64,000 nucleotides of DNA from an uncultured beta proteobacterium (lineage in GTDB: Bacteria > Pseudomonadota > Gammaproteobacteria > Burkholderiales > Burkholderiaceae_C), in the NCBI GenBank assembly GCA_903960915.1, contig CAJCCO010000045.1, positions 1 to 64,000 on the forward strand, given 5' to 3'. Both the position numbers and the translations under genes were made by a program. The notes beneath the pieces are model-generated. The model had not been told where the DNA came from. It made no database searches and worked only from the letters and a program-made list of their open reading frames with translations. Below, in pieces: positions 56,007 through 64,000 of this stretch (the stretch's first letter is position 1; every line of letters begins with the position of its first letter).

Positions 56007-57659
56007 ATGATGACATTTAGAGGTTTAATGCAGCAGCAGCCGCTGCTCATATCGGGACTGATAGAGCACGTTGCCATGAACCATGGCCGTGTGAACATCG
56101 TTTCGCACCTGTCAGAAACGCACGTAAACCGGTCCACATGGGGCGATGTGCGCACCCGGTCCAAGCGCCTTGCCAATGCCCTGGAAACGCTCGCGGTACA
56201 GCCGGGTCAACGGATTGCCACCCTGGCATGGAACACCCACCGGCATCTGGAGCTCTATTTCGGTGTCTCTGGCATGGGTGCGGTGCTACATACGGTCAAC
56301 CCGCGTTTGTTTGCCGAACAAATCGTCTACATCATCAACCATGCAGCCGACGAGTACGTGTTCTTCGATGTTTCGTTTGCCGACCAGCTAGTCGCCATTG
56401 CCGATGAGTTGCCCTTGGTTAAGGGTTTCGTGGCATTGTGCGATCGCAGTGAATTGCCTCAGTTGGCCTTGCCCAACCTGCTGTGCTACGAAGACTTGTT
56501 AGCGGCTGCCTCGCCTGACTACCTGTGGCCGGAGCTGGATGAAAACACGGCATCGTCGCTTTGCTATACATCAGGCACAACAGGCAACCCGAAGGGCGTG
56601 TTGTACAGCCACCGTTCGACCGTTCTGCAGGCCTGGGCGGCCTGCACGGTCGATGGGCTGGGTCTTTCTGCACGCGACAGCGTGCTGCTTGTAGCCCCCA
56701 TGTTCCACGTCAATGCCTGGGGGGTTCCCTATGCATCGGCCATGTGTGGTGCCAAACTTGTGATGCCTGGTCATGATGTCAGCGGCCCTCGCCTTTTCGC
56801 CCACTTGCGGGACGAGGGTTGTACTTTCTCGCTGGGGGTGCCAACCGTCTGGCTCGGTTTCTTCAACTACGTCGAGTCTAACCTGGCAGTGCTCGATTTA
56901 ACCAACATCCGGCTTGCCCGGGTTGTCGTCGGAGGCTCCGCCGCACCCCGCGCTATTGTCGAAAAATTCCACCAACTTTTCGGTACCTTCGTGATCCATT
57001 CCTGGGGCATGACTGAGACCAGCCCGGTAGCTCTGGTGTGTAACCTGCTGCCCGCTCATGAGGGTCTGCCACTAGACAAGCGGATTGACATACAGACCAA
57101 GCAGGGCCGGGCAATTTTCGGCGTCGAGATCGACATCTTCAGCCCCGATGGCCTGCGCCTGCCACACGATGGTACGACTGTCGGCGAGATGAAGGTGCGC
57201 GGTCCGTGGGTGGCCTCGGCCTATTTCGGCGATGCACCCGGCTCGGCAACGGACGAGCAAGCCTGGTTCAGCACAGGTGATGTGGCGCTGATCGATAGCG
57301 AGGGTTTTGTCCAGATTACCGACCGCACCAAGGACGTGATCAAGTCCGGCGGCGAATGGATATCTTCCATTGACCTTGAAAACGCTGCGGTGGGGCACCC
57401 CAAGGTCAGCGAGGCGGCCGTTATCGGCCTAGCGCACAGCAAGTGGCAGGAGCGCCCGCTCCTATTGGTTGTGACAAAGCCCGGCGAGTCCCTCACGCGT
57501 GACGAGATACTAAGTTTTCTGAGTGAGCGCGTTGCGCGTTGGTGGTTGCCCGACGACGTGGTTTTTGTGGATGCGTTGCCACACACGGCCACGGGCAAGT
57601 TGCTCAAGACGAAGCTGCGTGAACAGTTTCGCGAGCACCGCCTGCCGACTGAGGTTTGA
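56007..57659 (+). CDS. Acyl-CoA synthetase (AMP-forming, fatty-acid ligase-like)
   Basis: This 550-residue ANL-family enzyme has the ATP-binding P-loop [16 protein letters not shown] (about 187-202), the motif WGMTETSP, the hinge [15 protein letters not shown] and the C-terminal catalytic lysine in [11 protein letters not shown]. It would activate a carboxylic acid as acyl-CoA. The length matches medium/long-chain ligases of the FadD3/AlkK type. The gene is alone between two gaps; the operator at 55899 lies upstream. It would accept the hydroxy acid from the lactonase step. Confidence 0.92.
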   Translation: MMTFRGLMQQQPLLISGLIEHVAMNHGRVNIVSHLSETHVNRSTWGDVRTRSKRLANALETLAVQPGQRIATLAWNTHRHLELYFGVSGMGAVLHTVNPRLFAEQIVYIINHAADEYVFFDVSFADQLVAIADELPLVKGFVALCDRSELPQLALPNLLCYEDLLAAASPDYLWPELDENTASSLCYTSGTTGNPKGVLYSHRSTVLQAWAACTVDGLGLSARDSVLLVAPMFHVNAWGVPYASAMCGAKLVMPGHDVSGPRLFAHLRDEGCTFSLGVPTVWLGFFNYVESNLAVLDLTNIRLARVVVGGSAAPRAIVEKFHQLFGTFVIHSWGMTETSPVALVCNLLPAHEGLPLDKRIDIQTKQGRAIFGVEIDIFSPDGLRLPHDGTTVGEMKVRGPWVASAYFGDAPGSATDEQAWFSTGDVALIDSEGFVQITDRTKDVIKSGGEWISSIDLENAAVGHPKVSEAAVIGLAHSKWQERPLLLVVTKPGESLTRDEILSFLSERVARWWLPDDVVFVDALPHTATGKLLKTKLREQFREHRLPTEV

Positions 57660-57771
57660 CAGATACAGAGAAATTATTGGTTTGAATTGATTTGATTGGA
57701 GCCACCGTAGGTGCGGGGGTCCGATCAAGTTTTGTAGGTGGTTCGGTAACTAAAACACAGGAGTCAAAAGT

Positions 57772-59013
57772 ATGAAAGCATTCACTACAGTCCCTCAATT
57801 TCCCCGGCTCGCCCTTGTGGCAGCAGGTATTGCCGCCATGCTGGGTGCAGCGCCAGCGCAGGCCCAACTCAGCGATGGTGTGGTTCGCATCGGCGTGATG
57901 ATGGATATGTCGGGCCCTTACTCCGGCGCGGGCGGGGCGGGCAGTGTATTGGCCGTGAAATTGGCCGTGGAAGACATCGGCGGCACCGTGTTGGGCAAAC
58001 CCATCGAGGTGATTGAGGCGGATGACCAGAACAAACCCAATGTGGGCATCAACCTGGCCCGCCAATGGATCGAGAATGAAAAAGTGGACACTATCGTCAC
58101 CGGCTCTGCGTCGTCCATCGCGCTGGGTATCCAGACCATGATGAAAGAGAAGAAAAAGCCGGTCCTGTTCGCAGGTCCTGTCGCCTCAGACCTCACAGGC
58201 AAGAGCTGTTCGCCAATGGGTATTCAGTACGTGCTGGACACCTTTGCGCTGGCTAATGGCAGCGTGTCTAACCTGCTCAAGCAGGGTGTGAAGACGTTCT
58301 ACTTCGTCGTGGTGGATTACACTTTCGGCGCATCCTGGCAGGCTGATGCAACCAAATTCATCGAAGCGGCGGGCGCCAAGGTGATCGGCTCGGTGAAACA
58401 CCCGCTGGGCGCAACCGACTACTCGTCCTACCTGCTGCAGGCGCAAGCCAGCAAGGCGGACGCCATCGTATTCCTGAATGCCGGCTCCGACACCACTAAC
58501 GCACTCAAACAGGCAGCCGAATTCAGGCTGACCCAAAAGGGACAGAAAATTGCCGTGTTCGGTCTTAATCTCAACGTGGTGACTGCCACCGGCCTGGAGG
58601 TAGCACAGGGTCTTCAGTTCACCGCTCCGTTTTACTGGGACCGAGACGAGGACAGCCGTGCGTGGGCCAAGCGCTTTATGGCGCGTAACAAGGGAGTTGC
58701 CCCAGACTACAACCAGACCGCCTCATACAGCGCCGCATACCACTACCTCAAGGCTGTTCGGGATGCAGGCACTGACGAAGGCGTGGCAGTCATGGCGAAA
58801 ATGAAGGCGACGCCTATCAATGACTTTGAAATGAAAAACGTGAAGATCCGTGAAGATGGCCAAGTGATGCGCCCCACCTACGGGGTCATGATCAAGACAC
58901 CTGCCATGTCGAAATATGCGAACGACTTCTACGCCCTCAGTGGTGAAATCCCGGGCGACAAAATCCATCGGCCATTGTCCGAAGGTGGTTGCGACTTCGT
59001 TAAATCCAAGTAA
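57772..59013 (+). CDS. ABC transporter substrate-binding protein (branched-chain amino acid type)
   Basis: This 413-residue type I periplasmic binding protein has a signal peptide ending APAQAQLSD. The mature start VRIGVMMDMSGPYSGAGGAG is the LivK-like signature, and IDTIV-type ligand-pocket residues follow. Related proteins bind aromatic acids, short amides or amino acids, so the ligand cannot be named. An ACAGGAG site lies 7 bases before the ATG at 57772. The matching permeases and ATPases (livH, M, G, F) follow after the lactonase and SDR genes, so the six genes form one uptake unit. Confidence 0.93.
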   Translation: MKAFTTVPQFPRLALVAAGIAAMLGAAPAQAQLSDGVVRIGVMMDMSGPYSGAGGAGSVLAVKLAVEDIGGTVLGKPIEVIEADDQNKPNVGINLARQWIENEKVDTIVTGSASSIALGIQTMMKEKKKPVLFAGPVASDLTGKSCSPMGIQYVLDTFALANGSVSNLLKQGVKTFYFVVVDYTFGASWQADATKFIEAAGAKVIGSVKHPLGATDYSSYLLQAQASKADAIVFLNAGSDTTNALKQAAEFRLTQKGQKIAVFGLNLNVVTATGLEVAQGLQFTAPFYWDRDEDSRAWAKRFMARNKGVAPDYNQTASYSAAYHYLKAVRDAGTDEGVAVMAKMKATPINDFEMKNVKIREDGQVMRPTYGVMIKTPAMSKYANDFYALSGEIPGDKIHRPLSEGGCDFVKSK

Positions 59014-59120
59014 CGGTTGCTGGTCATGCTGTCTTCCCGAGTCCAATTGCTGCAGGCTAAGCCGCCCAGGCAAGCTGATTCAGCGTTAGCTGGCATGACC
59101 ACCCTTGCGGAGCAAGATGG

Positions 59121-60008
59121 ATGACCCACATCGACATCGTGACCGACGAGCGTGACGCGCTGGGCGAATGTCCTTTGTGGGATGAACGCAGCCAATCGGT
59201 ACTGTGGATCGACTCGCACCGGCAACTGGTGCGGCGTTACAAACTGTCCACTGGCGCAGGCGAAGCGTGGAGTCTTCCCTCCGCCATCGGCTCCATGGCC
59301 TTGTGTGATAGCGGGCGCCTGATGGTGGCGCTGGCCAATGAATTTGTCTACCTTGACCTCGCCACAGGCACGCTGGAACCCATTAGCTCGGTAACCCATG
59401 TGGCGTCACGCATCCGTCTGAACGACGGGCGTACCGACCGCCGTGGGCGCTACCTAGTAGGCTCGGTAGTGATGGGCCGTGTCGACAAGCTCGGCGCCCT
59501 GTACCAATTAGAGGCTGGCCCGCAGATTCGCCAATTGGACGCGGGGTTTTCCTGCGTCAACGCGATCTGCTTCAGCCCCTCCGGCGACTGGTTCTACTAC
59601 ACCGACAGTCACAGCCGAAAGATCATGCGCCGTGCCTACGACACAGCGACAGGGGCCTGCGGCGATCCAGAGATCTTCGTGGATACCAACCCCCTGGGCT
59701 CCGGCGCGGACGGCGCTACCGTGGACAGTGAAGGCTGTCTGTGGACGGCACTCGTTGAAGTCGGCAAAGTGGCCCGCTTCGCGCCAGATGGCCGTCTCGA
59801 GCGGCTCATCGACATGCCGGTGCGGTATGTCACCTGCCCGTGTTTTGGTGGACCGGATCTCGATATTCTTTTTGTTACCAGCATCAGCAACAGCGGCAAC
59901 GCACTGAAGGACAGCCATCCGGATGCTGGTGCCCTGTTTGCCGTTCACGGCACGGGCGTGCGGGGGCTGCCCGAAGTGCGTTTTGCCGATAGACCAACAC
60001 CTACATAG
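59121..60008 (+). CDS. SMP-30/gluconolactonase/LRE family protein
   Basis: This 295-residue protein is a six-bladed propeller of the SMP-30 family. Likely metal ligands are E15 in ALGECPLWD, the Asn in RLNDGRTDRRGRY and the Asp in ADGATVDSEG. The family hydrolyses lactones (gluconolactone, other sugar or cyclic lactones) to hydroxy acids. It is 11 bases upstream of the SDR and 107 bases after the binding protein. In this cluster the lactone from the monooxygenase is a plausible substrate; this is inference. Confidence 0.88.
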   Translation: MTHIDIVTDERDALGECPLWDERSQSVLWIDSHRQLVRRYKLSTGAGEAWSLPSAIGSMALCDSGRLMVALANEFVYLDLATGTLEPISSVTHVASRIRLNDGRTDRRGRYLVGSVVMGRVDKLGALYQLEAGPQIRQLDAGFSCVNAICFSPSGDWFYYTDSHSRKIMRRAYDTATGACGDPEIFVDTNPLGSGADGATVDSEGCLWTALVEVGKVARFAPDGRLERLIDMPVRYVTCPCFGGPDLDILFVTSISNSGNALKDSHPDAGALFAVHGTGVRGLPEVRFADRPTPT

Positions 60009-60019
60009 AGGAATAAAAA

Positions 60020-60772
60020 ATGGCTAAACGCCTGGATGGAAAAGTGGCGCTGGTGACCGGTGGAGCGCGGGGTATTGGACGCAGCATCTCCAGTGCTCTG
60101 GCCGCCGAGGGCGCGGTGGTCGGCGTGCTCGATCTGCGCGAAGACTTGGCGCAAGTTGCTGTGGACGGGATTCTCGCCGCTGGCGGCACGGCCATGGCGT
60201 TCGGGGGGGACGTTGCACAGCGCGAGACCTTCGATAAAGCGGTGCAGGCACTCAAGCAGGCACATGGTCGGTTCGATATCCTGGTGAACAACGCCATCTG
60301 GGTGCGTTATGGCCCTATTGCGGCCATCACCCCGGAGATGCTTACGCGCATGGTGGGAACCGGTTTCAACTCGGTCGTCTGGGGCATCCAGGTCGGCTCA
60401 GAAGCCATGACCGAGGGCGGCAGCATCATCAATATCGCATCGGCCGCTGCCTTCGTGGGGGTGGCCGAGGCCATGGTCTATGGCGGTGTTAAGTCGGGTG
60501 TCTTGGGCCTGACCCGTTCGTCGGCGGTAGAACTGGGCCCGCGCGGGATCCGCGTCAATGCCGTTTGCCCAGGCTCCGTTCCCACGGACGGCATGAAACT
60601 CAACGTAGACCCCGACATGATGGCCACACGTATTGCCCGCACGCCACTAGGTCGCCTTGGCGAAGTAGAGGATATCGCCCAGGCGGCACTGTTCCTGGCC
60701 TCGTCTGACAGCAGTTGGATTACCGGAACGTCCATTTTGGTTGATGGCGGCGCCACGCATGCGATACGGTGA
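60020..60772 (+). CDS. Short-chain dehydrogenase/reductase
   Basis: This 250-residue classical SDR has the cofactor motif TGGARGIG (13-20), the catalytic S141, Y154 and K158 (in ASAAAF and VYGGVKSG) and the usual NNA at 90-92, though followed by Ile instead of Gly. It would oxidise an alcohol or reduce a ketone with NAD(P). The length and the C-terminal LVDGGATHAIR match typical SDRs. It sits between the lactonase and livG, suggesting it supplies the ketone for the monooxygenase. Confidence 0.92.
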   Translation: MAKRLDGKVALVTGGARGIGRSISSALAAEGAVVGVLDLREDLAQVAVDGILAAGGTAMAFGGDVAQRETFDKAVQALKQAHGRFDILVNNAIWVRYGPIAAITPEMLTRMVGTGFNSVVWGIQVGSEAMTEGGSIINIASAAAFVGVAEAMVYGGVKSGVLGLTRSSAVELGPRGIRVNAVCPGSVPTDGMKLNVDPDMMATRIARTPLGRLGEVEDIAQAALFLASSDSSWITGTSILVDGGATHAIR

Positions 60773-60815
60773 CGGCATCGCCATGCACGTGACTCAGAAG
60801 AAACGGAGACAGGCA

Positions 60816-60872
60816 ATGAAAAGGCAATTTTTCCTGAGGCCGCAGTGGCACATGGGAGCAACCCATGCGTGA
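60816..60872 (+). other. Possible 18-codon leader ORF before livG
   Basis: MKRQFFLRPQWHMGATHA begins at an ATG with GGAGA upstream. Its stop overlaps the livG start (CATGCGTGA). It could couple livG translation or be chance. No function can be claimed. Confidence 0.25.
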
Positions 60873-61620
60873 GGACTACATCCTGGAGGCCACCAGCCTG
60901 TCCAAGCAGTTCCGCGGTTTTTATGCGGTGAAGAATGTTGATCTGCGTGTACGGCGACACACCATACATGCCTTGATTGGACCCAATGGCGCTGGCAAGA
61001 CGACCTGCTTCAACCTGCTGACGACCTTTCTGCCGCCGACTGCAGGCAGCATCCTGTTCAATGGCGAAGAAATCTCGGCCAGCGACCCTGCCACAGTCGC
61101 CGCCAAGGGGCTGGTGCGCTCGTTTCAGATTTCAGCGGTGTTCGGTCAGATGACAGTGCTGGAGAACGTTAGGGTAGCTTTGCAGCGTAAGGCCGGCATG
61201 ACCTATGCCTTCTGGCGCCGCGATAGCAGCCTCAAGGTGCTAAATGACCGCGCTCTGGAACTCATCGAGATGGTGGGCCTGACGCGTTACGTCGACACCC
61301 TTGCAGTTTCGCTGTCGTATGGCCGCAAGCGTGTGCTGGAACTGGCCACCACGATGGCACTGGAGCCCGAGATGCTGTTGCTCGATGAACCGATGGCGGG
61401 TCTAGGCCATGAAGACATTGGCCCGGTTATACAGATCATTCGCGACTTTGCCAAGGGCCGCACCGTGCTGATGGTGGAACACAACATGAAGGTGATCGCT
61501 GAGTTGTGTGACCGGGTCACCGTGCTGCAGTCGGGTGAAATACTAGCCGAAGGCACTTATGCGGAGGTCTCGCGCGACCCTGCCGTGATTGAAGCCTATG
61601 TGGGAGGTGCGAATGACTGA
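60865..61620 (+). CDS. livG: Branched-chain amino acid-type ABC transporter ATP-binding protein LivG
   Basis: This 251-residue ABC ATPase has Walker A GPNGAGKTT (about 38-46), the signature VSLSYGRKRVLEL in place of LSGGQ, and Walker B MLLLDEPMAGL. The N-terminus YILEATSLSKQFRGFYAVKN and the GHEDIG segment are LivG-like. It energises the LivHM channel. livF overlaps its end by 8 bases. The ligand is set by the binding protein at 57772. Confidence 0.93.
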   Translation: MREDYILEATSLSKQFRGFYAVKNVDLRVRRHTIHALIGPNGAGKTTCFNLLTTFLPPTAGSILFNGEEISASDPATVAAKGLVRSFQISAVFGQMTVLENVRVALQRKAGMTYAFWRRDSSLKVLNDRALELIEMVGLTRYVDTLAVSLSYGRKRVLELATTMALEPEMLLLDEPMAGLGHEDIGPVIQIIRDFAKGRTVLMVEHNMKVIAELCDRVTVLQSGEILAEGTYAEVSRDPAVIEAYVGGAND

Positions 61621-62347
61621 ATTGAATCCAACCGCTGGCACTGCCCAACCGCTGTGCCTGTCAATCAAGAACCTGGTCGGGCACTACGGCGAGAACCTGG
61701 CGCTGCACAACATCAATCTCGAGGTGCGCAAGGGAGAGGTGGTGTGTCTGCTCGGCCGCAATGGCGCCGGCAAAACCACAACCCTGCGCGCGGTGATAGG
61801 ACTGCTGACCAAGCGTCAGGGCCTGATCGAGATCGATGGACAGCAAACCACTGGCATGCTGCCCGAGGCGATTGCCAGGCTGGGAGTTGCCTATTGCCCG
61901 GAAGAGCGGGGCATCTTCTCCAGCCTGAGCACCGAAGAGAACTTGTTGCTGCCACCTGTGCTGCGACCGGGGGGGCTGAGCATCGACGAAATTTACACTT
62001 TATTTCCCAATCTCAAGGAACGCCGCCACAGCCAGGGCACCAAGCTATCGGGCGGCGAGCAGCAGATGCTTTCCATTGCACGAATCCTGCGTACGGGCGC
62101 CAGTTTTCTGCTGCTGGACGAATGCACCGAGGGGCTGGCCCCAGTGATCGTGCAAAAGATCGGTCAGATCATCGGCCTCCTCAAGGCGCGTGGTTTCACA
62201 GTGCTGATGGTGGAGCAAAACTTTCGCTTTGCATCCAAGGTGGCGGACCGTTTCTATGTCATCGAGGAAGGCATGGTGGTGGACCATTTCCACCGGGACG
62301 ACATCGCCGGGAACCTGGCGCGCATCGAAAGCCTGCTAGGACTATGA
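61613..62347 (+). CDS. livF: Branched-chain amino acid-type ABC transporter ATP-binding protein LivF
   Basis: This 244-residue ABC ATPase is the LivF partner: Walker A GRNGAGKTTTLRAV, signature LSGGEQQML, Walker B FLLLDECTEGLAP and the C-terminal VMVEQNFRFASKVADRFYVI. I chose the ATG at 61613, which has GGGAGG upstream; a start eight codons earlier is open. It overlaps livG by 8 bases and is followed 57 bases later by livH. Confidence 0.93.
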   Translation: MTELNPTAGTAQPLCLSIKNLVGHYGENLALHNINLEVRKGEVVCLLGRNGAGKTTTLRAVIGLLTKRQGLIEIDGQQTTGMLPEAIARLGVAYCPEERGIFSSLSTEENLLLPPVLRPGGLSIDEIYTLFPNLKERRHSQGTKLSGGEQQMLSIARILRTGASFLLLDECTEGLAPVIVQKIGQIIGLLKARGFTVLMVEQNFRFASKVADRFYVIEEGMVVDHFHRDDIAGNLARIESLLGL

Positions 62348-62404
62348 AACCCATCACCCGCTACATCACACGTTGCCGCGCATTACTTATCTGGGGGATA
62401 TGCC

Positions 62405-63289
62405 ATGGATGATCTTTTCGGAATACCGATGGCAGCTTGGATCGGCCAGCTGGTCATTGGCTTGATCAACGGCTCTTTCTACGCCCTCATGAGCCTGGGC
62501 CTTGCCATTATTTTCGGGCTGCTGCACGTCGTGAATTTCGCCCATGGCGCGCAGTACATGGTGGGTGCATTCGTGGCCTGGATTTTGCTGGAATACTTTG
62601 GCATCGGGTACTGGCCAGCGCTGCTGATCACGCCAGTGGTGGTGGGGGCCTTTGGCCTATTGATCGAGCGCCTCATGCTACGCAGGCTGTATGGCATCGA
62701 CCATGTCTACGCCTTGTTATTGACTTTTGGCCTGTCGATCCTGATGGAAGGCGTGTTCCGGCTGAAGTATGGTGCCACCGGCCAGCCCTACCCCAACCCG
62801 ATATCAGGCGGGCTGGATGTTGGTGTCACGTTCATTCCGGGATATCGCCTGTGGGTGATTGTTGTCTCGCTGGTTTTGTGCCTCACCACATGGTTTGTGA
62901 TTGAGCGCACCAAGCTGGGTTCGTACCTGCGTGCAGCAAACGAGAACGCCGCGCTGGTTCGTACATTCGGCATCAATGTACCGCGCCTTCTAATGCTGAC
63001 CTATGGACTTGGCGTGGGTCTGGCCGGATTCAGTGGGGCCATGGCCGCGCCGATCTACCAGGTCAATCCACTGATGGGCACCGGCCTGATCACGGTGGTG
63101 TTTGCCGTGGTGGTGATCGGCGGCATGGGATCCATCATTGGCGCCATCATTTCAGGGTTTGCTCTGGGCGTGGTGGAGGGGTTGACCAAGGTAATCTACC
63201 CCGAGGGCGCCTCTGTGGTCATCTTTGTCGTGATGATCATCACGTTGGTCTTCAAGCCCAATGGTCTTTTTGGTCAGGAGGCTAAATGA
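62405..63289 (+). CDS. livH: Branched-chain amino acid-type ABC transporter permease LivH
   Basis: This 294-residue membrane protein has about eight helices and the LivH signature LVIGLINGSFYALMSLGLAI and GLLHVVNFAHGAQYMVGAF. The EAA-like cytoplasmic loop SYLRAANENAALVRTFGINV is also present. It overlaps livM by four bases (ATGA). It would form half of the inner-membrane channel. Confidence 0.94.
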   Translation: MDDLFGIPMAAWIGQLVIGLINGSFYALMSLGLAIIFGLLHVVNFAHGAQYMVGAFVAWILLEYFGIGYWPALLITPVVVGAFGLLIERLMLRRLYGIDHVYALLLTFGLSILMEGVFRLKYGATGQPYPNPISGGLDVGVTFIPGYRLWVIVVSLVLCLTTWFVIERTKLGSYLRAANENAALVRTFGINVPRLLMLTYGLGVGLAGFSGAMAAPIYQVNPLMGTGLITVVFAVVVIGGMGSIIGAIISGFALGVVEGLTKVIYPEGASVVIFVVMIITLVFKPNGLFGQEAK

Positions 63290-64000
63290 AATATCTTTCA
63301 CCACGCACGGTGCAGGTGCTGATGCTACTTTCGGTCTGTGCTCTGCTCGCCGCACCTTTTGTCCTATACCCGAATTTTCTGATTGAGGTATTGTGCTTTT
63401 CGCTGCTAGCTGCAGCCCTGAATCTACTGGTGAGTTATGCCGGCCTGTTGTCGTTCGGGCATGCCATGTTTTTCGGTGCGGCAGGTTATGTTACGGCACA
63501 TGCAATCAAGGTCTGGGGTTTCGAACCCGCGCTGGGCATTGTGGTTGGTGTAGCAGTCGCCGCAGGGGTGGGGGCTGTCACAGGCGCGTTGGCCATCCGT
63601 CGCCAGGGCATCTACTTCTCGATGATCACACTGGCGTTTGCACAATTGTGCTACTTTCTCGCACTGCGCATGCCGTTCACTGGTGGCGAGGATGGGCTGC
63701 AGGACGTACCCCGGCGCGCCCTGTTCGGCTTCATCAACATGGGCAATTCCTTGGTGGTGTATTTCGTGGTTTTGGCCATTACGGCGTTTGGCTTTTTCGC
63801 CATTTACCGCATCGTTTATTCGCCGTTTGGGCAGGTGCTGCGAGCGATCCGCGACAACGAGGCACGCGCCATCTCACTCGGTTACCGAGTCAACAACTAC
63901 AAGCTGATGGTCTACATCTTGTCGGCCACCCTGGCGGGTCTGGCCGGTTCAATCAAGGCGGTGGCATTTCAGGTCGTCACGCTGTCCGATCTGAACTGGG
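63286..64000 (+). CDS. livM: Branched-chain amino acid-type ABC transporter permease LivM (cut by window edge)
   Basis: The first 238 codons of LivM are visible, starting MKYLSPRTVQVLMLLSVCAL. The motifs LNLLVSYAGLLSFGHAMFFG and the loop GQVLRAIRDNEARAISLGY are characteristic. The gene continues past base 64000. The ATGA overlap with livH shows coupling. Confidence 0.93.
   Translation, partial: MKYLSPRTVQVLMLLSVCALLAAPFVLYPNFLIEVLCFSLLAAALNLLVSYAGLLSFGHAMFFGAAGYVTAHAIKVWGFEPALGIVVGVAVAAGVGAVTGALAIRRQGIYFSMITLAFAQLCYFLALRMPFTGGEDGLQDVPRRALFGFINMGNSLVVYFVVLAITAFGFFAIYRIVYSPFGQVLRAIRDNEARAISLGYRVNNYKLMVYILSATLAGLAGSIKAVAFQVVTLSDLNW

Noticed and set aside
1-64000. CRISPR array, prophage or integrative element genes
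   Set aside because: No regularly spaced repeats, integrase, phage structural or conjugation genes were seen. The only mobile element is the istA remnant.

Overview
The window looks like the chromosome of a betaproteobacterium of the order Burkholderiales, most likely Comamonadaceae (Rhodoferax/Polaromonas-like). The reasons are the order tpiA-secG-tRNA-Leu-nuoA...nuoM, the rpsO-pnp pair, the ybiB-cobA pair, high GC content, and a form I CO dehydrogenase operon next to an RcoM-type CO sensor. The genus is inferred from gene order and protein style, not from a database search.

Layout. (1) 1-16.9 kb, minus strand: the complex I operon (nuoA to the start of nuoM), a tRNA-Leu(GAG), secG, tpiA, a quinone reductase, pnp and rpsO. 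(2) 17-28 kb: mostly housekeeping genes: an aminotransferase, a periplasmic binding protein, hsp20, tsaD, ybiB, cobA, a BaiN-type flavoprotein, rpsU, yqeY, a split YeeE/YedE pair, a DUF3297 gene and an EamA exporter. (3) 27.7-39.8 kb, plus strand: a CO oxidation module. RcoM, with its haem ligands conserved, precedes coxM-S-L-G-D-E-F, a mocA-like cytidylyltransferase, a 2-oxoglutarate/Fe(II) oxygenase-like protein, an unassigned membrane protein and a CoxI-type XdhC protein. Direct repeats lie in the rcoM-coxM gap. (4) 39.9-47.3 kb, minus strand: a CoA-transferase/esterase/Bug-protein operon with a Crp/Fnr regulator and a 22-bp operator-like palindrome, then pirin, then an RsbQ-like hydrolase paired with a PAS-GGDEF diguanylate cyclase. 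(5) 45.1-49.7 kb contains eroded DNA: a LysR stub, an acyl-CoA dehydrogenase tail, an unassigned tail, an isolated Rid-family gene and a dead IS21-type istA. (6) 49.8-64 kb, plus strand: a catabolic and transport cluster with a Bug protein, an alkylsulfatase, a DUF1254/DUF1214 protein, a Baeyer-Villiger-type monooxygenase, an acyl-CoA synthetase, a branched-chain-type ABC transporter, an SMP-30 lactonase and an SDR.

How the genes work together. In the cox module, CoxMSL would oxidise CO at a Mo-Cu site. CoxD, E, F, I, G and MocA would mature the enzyme and anchor it at the membrane, and RcoM would switch on the operon at low CO. In the right-hand cluster the enzymes fit a chain: sulfate ester to alcohol (alkylsulfatase), alcohol to ketone (SDR), ketone to lactone or ester (monooxygenase), lactone to hydroxy acid (SMP-30 lactonase), hydroxy acid to acyl-CoA (ligase). 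A dedicated ABC importer would supply the substrate. Two near-identical palindromes (TTAC-N2-GTCGAC-N2-GTAA) upstream of the monooxygenase and the ligase suggest one shared repressor that is not in the window. This pathway is inference; the substrate is unknown.
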